From NCBI RefSeq assembly GCF_001053185.1, contig NZ_CSTD01000002.1:255577-319576 (forward strand): DNA of 64,000 nucleotides, written 5' to 3'. This document shows positions 33,308-42,240 of the stretch, piece after piece. A program made the position numbers and the translations under genes. The stretch is from Mycobacterium bohemicum DSM 44277 (GTDB lineage: Bacteria > Actinomycetota > Actinomycetes > Mycobacteriales > Mycobacteriaceae). Under the pieces are notes generated by a model, which saw only the letters and a program-made list of their open reading frames with translations, searched no databases and had not been told where the DNA came from. The stretch's first letter is position 1. Each line of letters starts with the position of its first letter.

Positions 33308-33853
33308 ATGTCAAACGATCTGAACGGCAAGACGATTGCGATTCTGGCGGCCGACGGTGTGGAAAAGGTGGAACTCGAACAGCCGCGCGCGGCGCTCAGA
33401 GACGCCGGCGCCACGGTCGAGCTGCTGTCGCTAAAGACCGGCGAAATCCAGGCCCGCAATCACGATCTCGAGCCCGCCGGCACCTTCCCCGTCGACCGCG
33501 CGGTCGCCGACGCATCGGTCGGCGACTTCGACGGCCTGGTGCTTCCCGGCGGCACCGTGAACCCGGACAAGCTGCGCATGGACGACGACGCCGTCTCCTT
33601 CGTGCGCGACTTCGTCGACTCCGGAAAGCCCGTCGCCGCAATCTGTCACGGGCCCTGGACGCTGCTGGAAGCCGGTGTCGCGAAGGGCCGCACGCTCACC
33701 TCGTATCCGTCCATCCGCACGGACCTGCGTAACGCGGGCGCCAACGTGGTCGACGAAGAGGTGGTCGTCGACGGCAACCTGATCTCCAGTCGCTCGCCCA
33801 AGGACCTCCCGGCGTTCTGCGCGACGATCGTCGAGCAGTTCGGCCAGGGCTAG
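33308..33853 (+). CDS. DJ-1/PfpI-family protein
   Basis: 181 aa from ATG 33308 with AGGAGG upstream. TIAILAADGVEKVELEQPR is the family N-terminus; the nucleophile Cys is in AICHGPWTLLEAGVA near residue 117, with YPSIRTDLRNAG after. Members act as glyoxalase III/deglycases or proteases. Same operon as the alcohol dehydrogenase, so probably carbonyl stress. Confidence 0.9.
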   Translation: MSNDLNGKTIAILAADGVEKVELEQPRAALRDAGATVELLSLKTGEIQARNHDLEPAGTFPVDRAVADASVGDFDGLVLPGGTVNPDKLRMDDDAVSFVRDFVDSGKPVAAICHGPWTLLEAGVAKGRTLTSYPSIRTDLRNAGANVVDEEVVVDGNLISSRSPKDLPAFCATIVEQFGQG

Positions 33854-33990
33854 CCGCCCCGCGCTGGAAAGTTGCTCCGTTTGAACCCCTCGGTTTGCGG
33901 GCACTATCCAGGCCAGGCCCCCATCGCCGTGGCGATCCCGGAGGGCCCCCCAAGGAGCGGAGGACTCCGAGGACTCGTGAAAGGCCTACT

Positions 33991-34680
33991 TTGACAACTA
34001 CCTACCCAGCACCCGCAGTGTCCGCTGATTACCAGGTGTACCAGCCGCAGGACGACTCCCGACTGCTCGTGGACGCGATGCACCAGAGCGGGCTCGTTCC
34101 GGGGCGGCGGATCCTCGACCTGTGCACCGGCAGCGGATTCGTCGCGATCGCGGCGGCCGAAATGGGTTGTGCCAGCGTCACCGCGTTCGACATCTGCCCG
34201 CATGCCGTGCGTTGCTCGCGGGGCAACGCCGCGATTGCCGGGGTGCAGGTCGACGTGCGGGAGGGATCGTGGCTCGGGGCGCTGGACCGCGCGCCGTTCG
34301 ACCTCGTCGTGGCCAATCCGCCGTACGTGCCGACGCCGCCCGAGGGCGACACCGAGGTGATCGGCTCGAGCGCCGGCCCGTCGTGGGCCTGGAACGCCGG
34401 AACCGACGGCCGGCTGGTCTTGGACCCGCTGTGCGAATTCCTGCCGAAGCTGTTGTGCGACGGCGGATCCGCGCTGCTCGTACACTCGGCGCTCGCCGAC
34501 GTCCGACGTTCGCTGGAAGATCTGACGATGGCCGGCATGCGCGCCGAAGTCGTTGCCTCCAAATGGATCCCGTTCGGACCGGTGCTCTCGGCACGCGCCG
34601 GCTGGCTGGAGGACACCGGCCGGATTCCCCGGGGCCGGCGCGAGGAGGAGCTGGTCGTGATCCGGGCGGACAAGCGATGA
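33991..34680 (+). CDS. HemK2/PrmC-type methyltransferase
   Basis: 229 aa from TTG 33991, chosen because AAAGG lies five bases upstream. SAM motif LDLCTGSGFVAIAAAEMG near residue 45 and the NPPY motif (LVVANPPYVPTPPEGD) of N5-glutamine or N6-adenine methyltransferases. First gene of a conserved actinobacterial trio with a CDGSH protein and a haem-oxygenase-like protein. Substrate unknown. ATGA overlap with the next gene. Confidence 0.82.
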   Translation: MTTTYPAPAVSADYQVYQPQDDSRLLVDAMHQSGLVPGRRILDLCTGSGFVAIAAAEMGCASVTAFDICPHAVRCSRGNAAIAGVQVDVREGSWLGALDRAPFDLVVANPPYVPTPPEGDTEVIGSSAGPSWAWNAGTDGRLVLDPLCEFLPKLLCDGGSALLVHSALADVRRSLEDLTMAGMRAEVVASKWIPFGPVLSARAGWLEDTGRIPRGRREEELVVIRADKR

Positions 34681-34931
34681 CGGCCACCCGGGTTCGGGTG
34701 GTGGCGGGTGGCCCGCTGCTGGTGTCCGGTCCGGTGGAAATCGAGCTGCCCGGCGGTGACGTGGTCGAGTCCGACCGGTTCATGGTGGCCATCTGCACGT
34801 GCCGGCGCAGCGACGACTATCCCCTGTGCGACACCAGCCACCGGCGATGCCGCAACCTCAAAGACCTTCCCGAAAACGTCAAGCCAGGGGAGCCCGCAGC
34901 GACGACCGCCCCTGCCGCCACGACCCCATAA
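34677..34931 (+). CDS. CDGSH iron-sulfur domain protein
   Basis: 84 aa. The motif CTCRRSDDYPLCDTSH gives three Cys and one His for a [2Fe-2S] cluster, the CDGSH (mitoNEET-like) arrangement. ATG overlaps the methyltransferase stop. Its last 53 bases overlap, antisense, the 3' end of the haem-oxygenase-like gene. Confidence 0.88.
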   Translation: MTATRVRVVAGGPLLVSGPVEIELPGGDVVESDRFMVAICTCRRSDDYPLCDTSHRRCRNLKDLPENVKPGEPAATTAPAATTP

Positions 34932-35898
34932 GCCGCTCGGCCAGCCGCTCTTCGACCGCGGCGTGCGCCCGTATCCCGAACACGACGTCGCCGTCCAGGT
35001 GCGGTTCGCGGGCCACGAGGTCACCGACCACGTCGACGCGCACCACGTGCTCGTGCACCGCGTCGGCCTCGACGTGCTCGCTGTAGAACGCGACGCAGGG
35101 CGAGGGGGCTCCCATGCGCTGCAGCGCATGGACCATCCGCCGCGACCCCGGGGGCGAGGTGATCTCGGTGGAGGCGAAGTGCCCGACGGCGGCGCCGCGC
35201 AGCGAGCGGTGCAGCCCGAACAGCGACATCAGGTTCACCGCGGCCAGGGACTCGGCGGGCACGGCGTCGATGTAACCCAGGTAGCTGGCATCCAGCCCGG
35301 CCGCGACCAGCAGGTCGGCGAACAGCTGCTGGTGCAACCGGGGCCCCTGTCCGGCGCCGTACTCGTCGTACTCCACGGCGACGAACCCGGCCTTCGCGCG
35401 ACCCATCAGGCGCGGGATCGCCCAGGCATGCGGATCGCCCTCCTTGAGGTGATACAGCGACCGGTGCACGAAATATTCGCGCATCTGCTCCCAGGTGCCC
35501 TCGTCGCGCAGAAAATAGGACGGACCCGACTCTTCGCCCGGGTCGGCGGCGAGGGCGTCCATCTCGGCTTCGGCGGTGCGGTCGGGCTCGATGGGCCCCA
35601 CGTCTCGGCGCACGCCCGCCAGGAACACGCGTTCCAGCTCCGCGCGCAGCCGCAGCAGCGCCGGGTTCCACTCCCAGCCCGGGTCCACGCCGGCGAACCC
35701 GCGGTAGTGCAGCTCGTAACACATGCCCAGCGCCAGGTGCAGGTCCAGGCCGTAGGGGTCGGCGTCGCGGTACGACGCGCCGGTGCCGGCCAGGTTGTCG
35801 TTCTGCGGCGGCCCGTTCAGCGCGCGACGGACCGCGGTCGACAGCGGTCCGAACGCCGACGGCAACGCCGGTTCGGTCAGAATCGATGCGCGAGTCAC
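34879..35898 (-). CDS. iron-containing redox enzyme (haem oxygenase-like fold)
   Basis: 339 aa from GTG 35898. All-helical with a likely di-iron site: LGMCYELHYRGF, EQMREYFVHRSLYHLKEGDPH, AVEYDEYGAGQG and AFYSEHVEADAVHEH supply Glu and His ligands as in the HDO (haem-oxygenase-like di-iron oxidase) superfamily. Reaction unknown. Converges on and overlaps the CDGSH gene, with which it is typically found; the Fe-S protein might be the electron donor. Confidence 0.82.
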   Translation of the reverse strand: MTRASILTEPALPSAFGPLSTAVRRALNGPPQNDNLAGTGASYRDADPYGLDLHLALGMCYELHYRGFAGVDPGWEWNPALLRLRAELERVFLAGVRRDVGPIEPDRTAEAEMDALAADPGEESGPSYFLRDEGTWEQMREYFVHRSLYHLKEGDPHAWAIPRLMGRAKAGFVAVEYDEYGAGQGPRLHQQLFADLLVAAGLDASYLGYIDAVPAESLAAVNLMSLFGLHRSLRGAAVGHFASTEITSPPGSRRMVHALQRMGAPSPCVAFYSEHVEADAVHEHVVRVDVVGDLVAREPHLDGDVVFGIRAHAAVEERLAERLMGSWRQGRSSLRAPLA

Positions 35899-35947
35899 GC
35901 CGATGACTACCCGCGAACCGGTGGGGGCAAACGGCGCAGGGGTCCGC

Positions 35948-38158
35948 TCAACCGGTCGGGAGCCGGAACGTGAGGTCGACCGTGGTGCCGTTCGCCCGGT
36001 TGTCCAGCACCACGGCGTCGCTGATCGCCTTCATCAGGATCAGGCCCCGGCCGCCGTTGACCGGCCGGGCCGCCGGCGTCTTCCACGAACCGGAGTCGGC
36101 GACCCGGGCCTGCACCGCGCCGTCGCTGATATCGACGTCGAGTTGCAGCGTTCCGCCGACGCGCCCCCGGTAGGCGTGCTCCACGCAGTTGGTGCACGCC
36201 TCGCTCACGACCAGCACGATGTCGCCGAGCAGCGGGTCCGGGACGTCGGCGGCCCGCAGCCAGTCGGCCAGTCGGTGCCGAATGCCGGCCAATTGCCCTG
36301 CGCCCGCTGGGCTTTCGATCCGAAGCGGCTTCTGCTTGTGTCGGTAGATCACCATCGCCACGTCGTCGTCGTACCCGCCCTCGGGGGCGAGTTCGCGCAG
36401 CACCGCATCGGCGACGGAGGACAGCGGCAATTCGTCGGTCTGGGCCAAAACCTCGGCGGCGCGGGCTATTCCGTCGTCGATCGACTCCCGCCGGCGTTCC
36501 ACCAGGCCGTCGGTGAACAGCATCAGCGTGCAGCCCGGCGGCAGGACGCGGGTGGCCTGCGGCCGCGGCTTGTCGCGGCGTACGGCGAGCGGCACCGACG
36601 CGGCGTCGGGCAACATCGTCGTCGTCGCCGACCCGGGCCCGGCCAGCACGGCCGGCATGTGCCCGGCGTTGCTGTACTCCAGGACTCCGGACTCGGTGTC
36701 CAGGATGGCCAGAAAGACCGTGGTGCAGTACGCGTTCGGTATCAAAGACGCCGCGGAGTCGAGTTGTTCGAGGAGCAGCGCGGGCGCTGCGCCGTTGATC
36801 AGCAGGGCCCGCGCGGAACTGCGCAACTGACCCATGACTGCGGCCGCAGGCAGCCCCCGTCCCACGCAGTCGCCGACGACGATGCCGATGCGATGGTCGC
36901 CCAGGGGCAGCACGTCGTACCAGTCCCCGCCGATCTCCAGCGGCGGGACCGCCGGCTCGTATCGCACGGCGAAGCCGGGCGGCGGCTGCAGCGGTGGCAG
37001 CATCGTGCGCTGCAACGTCAGCGAGGTCTCCCGGGCGCTCTCGAACTGCCGGACATGCTGCATGGCCAGGCTGAGGTGGCCGACGAGCACCGTGGCCAGG
37101 AGGCGGTCCTCGGCGTTGACCCAGCGGGGACAGCGCAGCTCCAGCCACAACGTCAGGTCGGCCGCACCGGAGAGGACCGCGACCAGTCCGTGCGCCTTGC
37201 CCGGATCGTCTTCTCGCTCAACGACTTTGGCCGTGAGCGGCAACTGCATGCGAGCATCCCGAAGGGTTTGGCGCAACCACGGATCAAGCGCGTGCCACGT
37301 CTGCGCGGCGGGGTCGCCCGCCGTTTGCACCTCGGGGCGGCCGTCGCCGCTCGGCCACGACACCGCGATCACGCGCTGGATGTCCAGCGCCGAACGGCAC
37401 TCGTCGAGCGTGATCGCCAGCAACTCGTCCACGGTCTTGGCCACGGCCACCGCCGTCGCCAGCCGCAGGACCGCGCTCTCGCGGGCGGCGAAGGCGCGCT
37501 CGGCGGTGATGTCGCGGATCGTCCCCACGTAGGCATCTTTGGCGCTGCCGTCCTCGCGCACCGCGTTGATGCTCACGGTCACCCAGGCGAGGTGACCGTC
37601 GCGGTGCCGGATCGGGGTCTCGTACCCGGCGCTGCCGAACCGTCGCACCACCGCAACCTGTTCGCGCGCCGTGCTTTTGTCGACCAGCCACGGGTGCGGC
37701 CACTCGTAGGGCACGCCGTCTGCGGGGTAGCCGACGATCTGGACCAGGGCGTTGTTCATCTCGATCACGGCGCCGTTCTGATCGGCGACGAAAAACCCCT
37801 CCTGCAACGAATTCACCAGTGCGGTGCGGAATTTGTCGCGGTGGGCCAGGCCTTCCGCGCGCGCTCGCTGCTCCGCGTAGCGCTCGTTTCCCTCGAGGAA
37901 TCCGCGCGTCGCGACGTCGAGCGGCGCGAGGGTTTGCAGCAGGAATCCCAGTGCCGTCGGGCGGTCGACCGGGAGGTCCGCCCGCGGGCGGTAGACCAGG
38001 TTGAAATGATGCTCGACGATGTCGAGCATGCTGACCCGCTCCTGCAGGGCCCGCCGCCCGAGCTCATGGCCGACGGACAGGCTGTTTTCGTCCCGGGCGG
38101 CCAGATAGGCATGCAGCGCCGCGGCGTAAGCGGTCTTGAACCGGTCGTTGTCGCTCAT
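35948..38158 (-). CDS. RsbU-like PP2C phosphatase with PAS, GAF and ATPase domains
   Basis: 736 aa from ATG 38158. Order: RsbU-type N-terminal helical domain (1-90, binds an RsbT-like partner), PAS (~107-220, GFFVADQNGAVIEMNN), GAF (~225-400), SpoIIE phosphatase (~425-610, GGDWYDVLPLGDHRIGIVVGD and GGYDDDVAMVIY metal Asp residues), then an anti-sigma-type HATPase (~620-736, SEACTNCVEHAY and GGRGLILM). It thus fuses the phosphatase that switches on anti-anti-sigma factors with an RsbW-like kinase. Last gene of the stressosome operon. Confidence 0.88.
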   Translation of the reverse strand: MSDNDRFKTAYAAALHAYLAARDENSLSVGHELGRRALQERVSMLDIVEHHFNLVYRPRADLPVDRPTALGFLLQTLAPLDVATRGFLEGNERYAEQRARAEGLAHRDKFRTALVNSLQEGFFVADQNGAVIEMNNALVQIVGYPADGVPYEWPHPWLVDKSTAREQVAVVRRFGSAGYETPIRHRDGHLAWVTVSINAVREDGSAKDAYVGTIRDITAERAFAARESAVLRLATAVAVAKTVDELLAITLDECRSALDIQRVIAVSWPSGDGRPEVQTAGDPAAQTWHALDPWLRQTLRDARMQLPLTAKVVEREDDPGKAHGLVAVLSGAADLTLWLELRCPRWVNAEDRLLATVLVGHLSLAMQHVRQFESARETSLTLQRTMLPPLQPPPGFAVRYEPAVPPLEIGGDWYDVLPLGDHRIGIVVGDCVGRGLPAAAVMGQLRSSARALLINGAAPALLLEQLDSAASLIPNAYCTTVFLAILDTESGVLEYSNAGHMPAVLAGPGSATTTMLPDAASVPLAVRRDKPRPQATRVLPPGCTLMLFTDGLVERRRESIDDGIARAAEVLAQTDELPLSSVADAVLRELAPEGGYDDDVAMVIYRHKQKPLRIESPAGAGQLAGIRHRLADWLRAADVPDPLLGDIVLVVSEACTNCVEHAYRGRVGGTLQLDVDISDGAVQARVADSGSWKTPAARPVNGGRGLILMKAISDAVVLDNRANGTTVDLTFRLPTG

Positions 38159-38781
38159 GTCGTCGTCCCCCGATGGCGAGCCGTCAGCACCATGGCATCG
38201 TCGGTCTGCTTGGCGGTCTTGGCGAGGATCTCCTCGGCGATCGCCACGGCCGAAGCCGCGAAGTCGATGTGCTCGAAGCACTCCTCGGTGATGCCGTCGG
38301 TGCTCATCACGATCAGGTCGCCGGTGCGGATCGGAACCACTTGCGCGGGCATGATTTCCGGGATCCGGTAGCCGACGATGCCGGCGGTCAGACGCGCGCT
38401 GGATCGGACGCGGATCCCGGACGGGGCCTTGGCCACCAGGTCGGCTGTCACGTTCCCGACCCCGGTCCACGCGAGGGTGCCGGCCGCGAAGTCGACCCGC
38501 GCCAGCGTCATGGCGACTCCCCTGGTGCCGCCCAACACCCGATGGCAGAGCTGGATCAGGACTTCGAGCCGCTCGCTGCCGGCGCGCACGACAGTGTCGA
38601 CCGCACGCATTGCGGCGGCCGCGGCCTCGGGTCCGTGGCCGAGACCGTCCACGACACCGAACAGCGCGGCCCGGCCGTCGATGTCGACCGCCAGGCCCCG
38701 GTCGCCGGAGGTGAACTCGCTGGGCAGGGGCCGCCCCGCCCGTGCCCACTCGATCGGTCCGATGCGGCCGTTCTCACGCAC
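38155..38781 (-). CDS. RsbX-like PP2C/SpoIIE phosphatase
   Basis: 208 aa. GVVDGLGHGPEAAAAAM and DLIVMSTDGITEE are the metal-binding Asp motifs of small SpoIIE-type phosphatases. In stressosomes RsbX dephosphorylates RsbR and RsbS and resets the complex. Overlaps its neighbours at both ends (ATGA with the RsbU-like gene; 8 bases with the kinase). Confidence 0.85.
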   Translation of the reverse strand: MRENGRIGPIEWARAGRPLPSEFTSGDRGLAVDIDGRAALFGVVDGLGHGPEAAAAAMRAVDTVVRAGSERLEVLIQLCHRVLGGTRGVAMTLARVDFAAGTLAWTGVGNVTADLVAKAPSGIRVRSSARLTAGIVGYRIPEIMPAQVVPIRTGDLIVMSTDGITEECFEHIDFAASAVAIAEEILAKTAKQTDDAMVLTARHRGTTT

Positions 38782-39184
38782 CGGAAGGCACCCATTTCCA
38801 CATCTCGACCACCGTGCCCCGGCCGAGCGCCGATTCCACCAGCAGCCGGTCCATCAGGCGGCGCGCCCCCGGCAGGCCGAGCCCCAGGCCGCGACCGGTG
38901 GTGTACCCGTCCTCCATCGCGCGGTCGATGTCGGCGATTCCGGGGCCCTGATCCTCCGCGCGGACCACCAACGCCTTGCGGCCCTCGCGGTCGGCGACGG
39001 CGATGTGGACGGCGCCGCGGCCCGCGTAGCTCGTGATGTTGCGGGCGATCTCGGAGATCGCCGTGGCGACCATTGTCACGTCGGTCAGCGAGAACCCGAG
39101 GTCCACAGCGAGCTGATGGCCCGCCTTGCGGGCGGCGACGATGTCGTCGGGGTTGTGGATGTCAACGACGATGTCAGCCTCCAC
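38774..39184 (-). CDS. RsbT-like serine kinase
   Basis: 136 aa GHKL ATPase. N box EIARNITSYAG, then EDQGPGIAD and GRGLGLGLPGARRLMD as ATP-lid motifs. RsbT phosphorylates RsbR and RsbS, then leaves to activate RsbU. The matching N-terminal domain occurs in the downstream phosphatase. Overlaps the rsbS-like gene by 11 bases. Confidence 0.88.
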   Translation of the reverse strand: MEADIVVDIHNPDDIVAARKAGHQLAVDLGFSLTDVTMVATAISEIARNITSYAGRGAVHIAVADREGRKALVVRAEDQGPGIADIDRAMEDGYTTGRGLGLGLPGARRLMDRLLVESALGRGTVVEMWKWVPSGA

Positions 39185-39563
39185 CGTCGCGCCCGATCGT
39201 TGGTTTCCGTTGCACCAGTTGACGATTCAGCAGTGCCAGGCCTTCTTCGAGATCCAGGGCGGTGTTCATGTCGTCGAACGCCAAACCCAGCTGGACCATC
39301 GCGAATGCCACCTCGGGCTGCAGACCCACGATCACCGTTTCCGCGCCGCGCAGCCTCGTCATGTGCGCGATCGTGCGCAGCGACCGGGCCGCGAACGAAT
39401 CCATCACGTCGATGGCGGTGACGTCGACGATGATGCCCTGGGCGCGGAACTGGCTGACCCGTTCCATCAGGTCGTAGCGCAGGCGTTCGGCGTCGGAGTC
39501 GGTCAGGGCGGCCTGCACCGAGGCGATCAGGATCGATCCCTGTTTCAGGATGGGGACTGGCAT
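39174..39563 (-). CDS. RsbS-like STAS scaffold protein
   Basis: 129 aa single STAS domain: VPILKQGSILIASVQAAL, IIVDVTAIDVMDSFAARSL with the phosphorylatable serine in the DSFAAR motif near residue 59. Core scaffold that holds RsbT in the stressosome. Short gap to rsbR. Confidence 0.88.
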   Translation of the reverse strand: MPVPILKQGSILIASVQAALTDSDAERLRYDLMERVSQFRAQGIIVDVTAIDVMDSFAARSLRTIAHMTRLRGAETVIVGLQPEVAFAMVQLGLAFDDMNTALDLEEGLALLNRQLVQRKPTIGRDGGG

Positions 39564-39585
39564 GGGGTGCCCGTGCTGTGTGCGG

Positions 39586-40488
39586 TCAGCCGGTTAACTC
39601 GCCGGTGCGGCTGACCTCATAGCCGAGCAATCGTTCGGCTTCCTCGATGCCGCCCTGCAGGTCGCCGACGGCGTTCATCTTCGACAGGTCGAGTCCGATC
39701 GTCACCAGCGTCAGGGCGATCTCCGAGGACAGGCCCGTGATGATCACGCTGGCGCCCATCAAGCCCGACGCGTCGACCGTCTGCACCAGGTGGTTGGCCA
39801 CCGTCGAGTCGATGGTGGGCACACCGGTGATGTCGATGACCACGACTTTCGCGCGGTTGGCGCGGATGGCTCGCAGCAACTGCTCGGTGACCTGGCGCGC
39901 GCGCTGGGAATCGAGCACGCCGATGATCGGCAGGATCAGCAGCTGTTCGCGCACCTGCAGCACCGGCGTGGACAGCTCCCGGATGGCCTCCTGCTGCTGG
40001 CGGATGATGCGCTCGCGCTCCTGCACGAAGCTGACGGCCACGGTGTTGGCGATCCGGTTGGCCGCCGGCTCGTAGGCGTCCAGCACGCGGTTGAGCATCT
40101 CGAAGTCGGTCTGGTACTTCTCGAACAGCGAGCGCGCCAGCACGTCGCGCAGCAGCAGCACGATGCCGACCACCTCGTCGGTTTCCACGCCCCGCGGAAT
40201 GATGCGTTCCGACAGGTCGCGCGCGTAGGCCTGCAGTGCCTCGACGCTGCCCGTCTCGAGCACCTCCACGTAGTTGTCGTAGACGGCGGTCGCCTCGGAG
40301 AACAGCTCCTCGGGGGTCATCGCGGTGAGCAACTGCGCCTCGGTGATCCGGCGGGCCCACTCCTCGCGCAGCACGGTTCTGTTCTGTCTCAGGTGCTGGA
40401 CCAGCTGGGGCAGCAGGCCCTCACTGGAGATACTCACGGTCGGGACGGCGGTCCCGGAGCTGCTGAAATCCGACGAGGAATCTGACAT
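39586..40488 (-). CDS. RsbR-like stressosome sensor
   Basis: 300 aa from ATG 40488, chosen for the GGGAGGG ribosome site; an in-frame ATG 33 bases earlier lacks one. N-terminal helical/globin-like sensor (residues ~25-165, LREEWARRITEAQLL, DNYVEVLETGS), linker helix EREERIIRQQQ-type, then a STAS domain with VVIDITGVPTIDSTVANHL carrying the two Ser/Thr phosphosites. First gene of the RsbR-S-T-X-U operon. Confidence 0.9.
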   Translation of the reverse strand: MSDSSSDFSSSGTAVPTVSISSEGLLPQLVQHLRQNRTVLREEWARRITEAQLLTAMTPEELFSEATAVYDNYVEVLETGSVEALQAYARDLSERIIPRGVETDEVVGIVLLLRDVLARSLFEKYQTDFEMLNRVLDAYEPAANRIANTVAVSFVQERERIIRQQQEAIRELSTPVLQVREQLLILPIIGVLDSQRARQVTEQLLRAIRANRAKVVVIDITGVPTIDSTVANHLVQTVDASGLMGASVIITGLSSEIALTLVTIGLDLSKMNAVGDLQGGIEEAERLLGYEVSRTGELTG

Positions 40489-40647
40489 TTGCCCTCCCGA
40501 GTGACCTTCCGGCCGCCGCAATGCGAGTCCTAGGGGGAGACTAGCCTGGTTGAACGAGAGGCCGGTGCCGAGGCTTATTCTTCTCGGAGTTTGCGCGGCA
40601 GGCTAGGCTTGCAGCACATCCGCGCCCGGGGGAAAAGGATCGTGCCA

Positions 40648-41007
40648 TTGTCAGCTCCTGATTCGATCACCACGCTGGTCGAGGACCACGACGGAGTGTC
40701 CGTGGTCCGTGTCAGCGGTGAAATCGACCTGGTCACCGCGCCGGCGCTGGAACAGGCGATCGGCGGGGTGGTTGCCCAGGGTCCCGCGGCGCTGGTGATC
40801 GATCTGTCCGGGGTGGAGTTCCTCGGTTCGGTCGGGCTGAAGATCCTGGCCGCCACCTACGAACAACTCGACGCCGTCGAGACCCGGTTCGGGGTGGTCG
40901 CGCACGGCCCCGCGACCAGGCGGCCCATCCACCTGACCGGTCTGGACAAGACGTTTCCGCTGTACCCGGCGCTGGACGAGGCGTTGAGCGGGGTGCGCGA
41001 AGGGTAA
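40648..41007 (+). CDS. rsfB: anti-anti-sigma factor RsfB
   Basis: 119 aa STAS protein from TTG 40648, giving MSAPDSITTLVEDHD as in Rv3687c, with AAAGGA eight bases upstream; GTG 40642 is too close to that site. VVRVSGEIDLVTAPALEQAI and LVIDLSGVEFLGSVGLKIL carry the regulatory serine. RsfB binds the anti-SigF factor UsfX/RsbW when unphosphorylated. Divergent from the stressosome operon, so the RsbU-like phosphatase could act on it. Confidence 0.9.
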   Translation: MSAPDSITTLVEDHDGVSVVRVSGEIDLVTAPALEQAIGGVVAQGPAALVIDLSGVEFLGSVGLKILAATYEQLDAVETRFGVVAHGPATRRPIHLTGLDKTFPLYPALDEALSGVREG

Positions 41008-41054
41008 CTTCGCCGCCACGATTCGGTGGCCGCGACGCCGGGGCCGGTGTCCGC

Positions 41055-41747
41055 TCAGGCGCCGGGCGCCAGCGCCGCGATGCGGGTGGACGACAGGTGC
41101 TCGAGCAGGTCCCGCGGATCGGCGAACACCGGCGAGGCCCCCGCCGACTGCAGTTCCGCCTCCCCGGTGCCGCCGCTCAGCAGCCCGATGCACGGCACGC
41201 GCGCGCGCTGGGCGGCGTGCGCGTCCCACACGGCGTCGCCGACGAAAACCGCCTGGTCGGCGTGCACGCCGGCCCGCTCCAACGCCACTTCGACGATGCC
41301 GGGTTCGGGCTTGGCCGTGTCCACGTCGCCCGACGACGTCGTCTCGGAGATGACGTCGTCGCAGTCCAGCACCTTGAGCAGGGCTTCGAGTTCGTCCTCG
41401 GGCGCGGAACTGGCCAGCACCACCTGCAGTCCCATATCGGCGACCCGCCGCAGCAGTTCGCGCGCCCCGGGCAGCGGCGACAGCAGCGGGATGAGCTCGC
41501 GGTAGTAGCGGCTGTGCGCGTCGCTCAGCCGCTCCCGCACATCGTCGGGGGCGTCGTCGGTGAGTTCGCGCAGCAGCCGCGCGCCGTCCATACCGATGCT
41601 GCGGTGAACCCGCCACGCGGCCACCGGCATGTCCTCGGCGTCGAAGGCGCGTTGCCACGCGTAGACGTGCAGGTAATTGGAGTCAACCAGCGTTCCGTCG
41701 ACGTCGAACAGGACGGCCGGAGCGCCGTGGCCGGGCTTCGAGATCAT
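41055..41747 (-). CDS. HAD-family phosphatase
   Basis: 230 aa from ATG 41747 (an ATG 33 bases upstream is possible). Motif I LFDVDGTLVDSNY, motif II LASSAPEDE, motif III Lys in DTAKPEPGIVE and motif IV VFVGDAVWDAHAA are complete. Beta-phosphoglucomutase/phosphoglycolate phosphatase type; substrate unknown. Confidence 0.88.
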   Translation of the reverse strand: MISKPGHGAPAVLFDVDGTLVDSNYLHVYAWQRAFDAEDMPVAAWRVHRSIGMDGARLLRELTDDAPDDVRERLSDAHSRYYRELIPLLSPLPGARELLRRVADMGLQVVLASSAPEDELEALLKVLDCDDVISETTSSGDVDTAKPEPGIVEVALERAGVHADQAVFVGDAVWDAHAAQRARVPCIGLLSGGTGEAELQSAGASPVFADPRDLLEHLSSTRIAALAPGA

Positions 41748-41824
41748 CTGCGCGGCATACCCACGCGGGTGTCGCCTCACACGGGCGGGTGTTTGATCGC
41801 CGGCCGGCGGGGTAACAGTTCGGC

Positions 41825-42091
41825 ATGCTCGATGCCTCCGGTTCGTTGGGTAGCGCCGACACCTTGGCCGGGTCTGTGCTTCCGCACGAAGATTTCAGCG
41901 CTCCCGGGCTGGCGGCCGCGGCGGTCTGGGCGGCGGGTTTGGCGATCGGTGTGCTTGCCCTTCTGACCGGCCACGCCGCCGCGGCGATCGTCGGGCTGAT
42001 CGTGGCCGTGACGGGCCCGTGGCTGGGCCTGGCCTGGGTGGCCCGCGCGCAGGGCGGGGCGTTCAACGTCGCCCTCCCGCCCCAGGATTGA
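41825..42091 (+). CDS. small membrane protein (88 aa)
   Basis: MLDASGSLGSADTLAG then two hydrophobic segments (LAAAAVWAAGLAIGVLALLTG and AAAAIVGLIVAVTGPWLGLAW) with a short hinge. No recognised domain. It sits where H37Rv has Rv3686c. Function unknown. Confidence 0.6.
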   Translation: MLDASGSLGSADTLAGSVLPHEDFSAPGLAAAAVWAAGLAIGVLALLTGHAAAAIVGLIVAVTGPWLGLAWVARAQGGAFNVALPPQD

Positions 42092-42112
42092 CGATCCGGG
42101 CCCGCGCCGCGG

Positions 42113-42172
42113 CCCCATTTGTCGCATGTAGAAATTTTTTCTTCGGCCGGTGTGGACCGCATCGAAATGGGG
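42113..42172. repeat. spaced inverted repeat before the DUF4193 gene
   Basis: CCCCATTT (42113-42120) and AAATGGGG (42165-42172), perfect 8-base arms 44 bases apart, surrounding a T6 run. Could be an operator pair or part of the end of the upstream transcript; no regulator is indicated. Confidence 0.4.
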
Positions 42173-42240
42173 TACTGCCTGCGCCAAGGGTGAGTACAGC
42201 CACGTGCGTCAACCCACGACTTTGCAGGAAAGGAAATCTC

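Noticed and set aside
35783..38371. 862-codon forward frame over the RsbU-like gene
   Set aside because: Shadow frame; the reverse strand encodes clear PAS, GAF, SpoIIE and ATPase domains.
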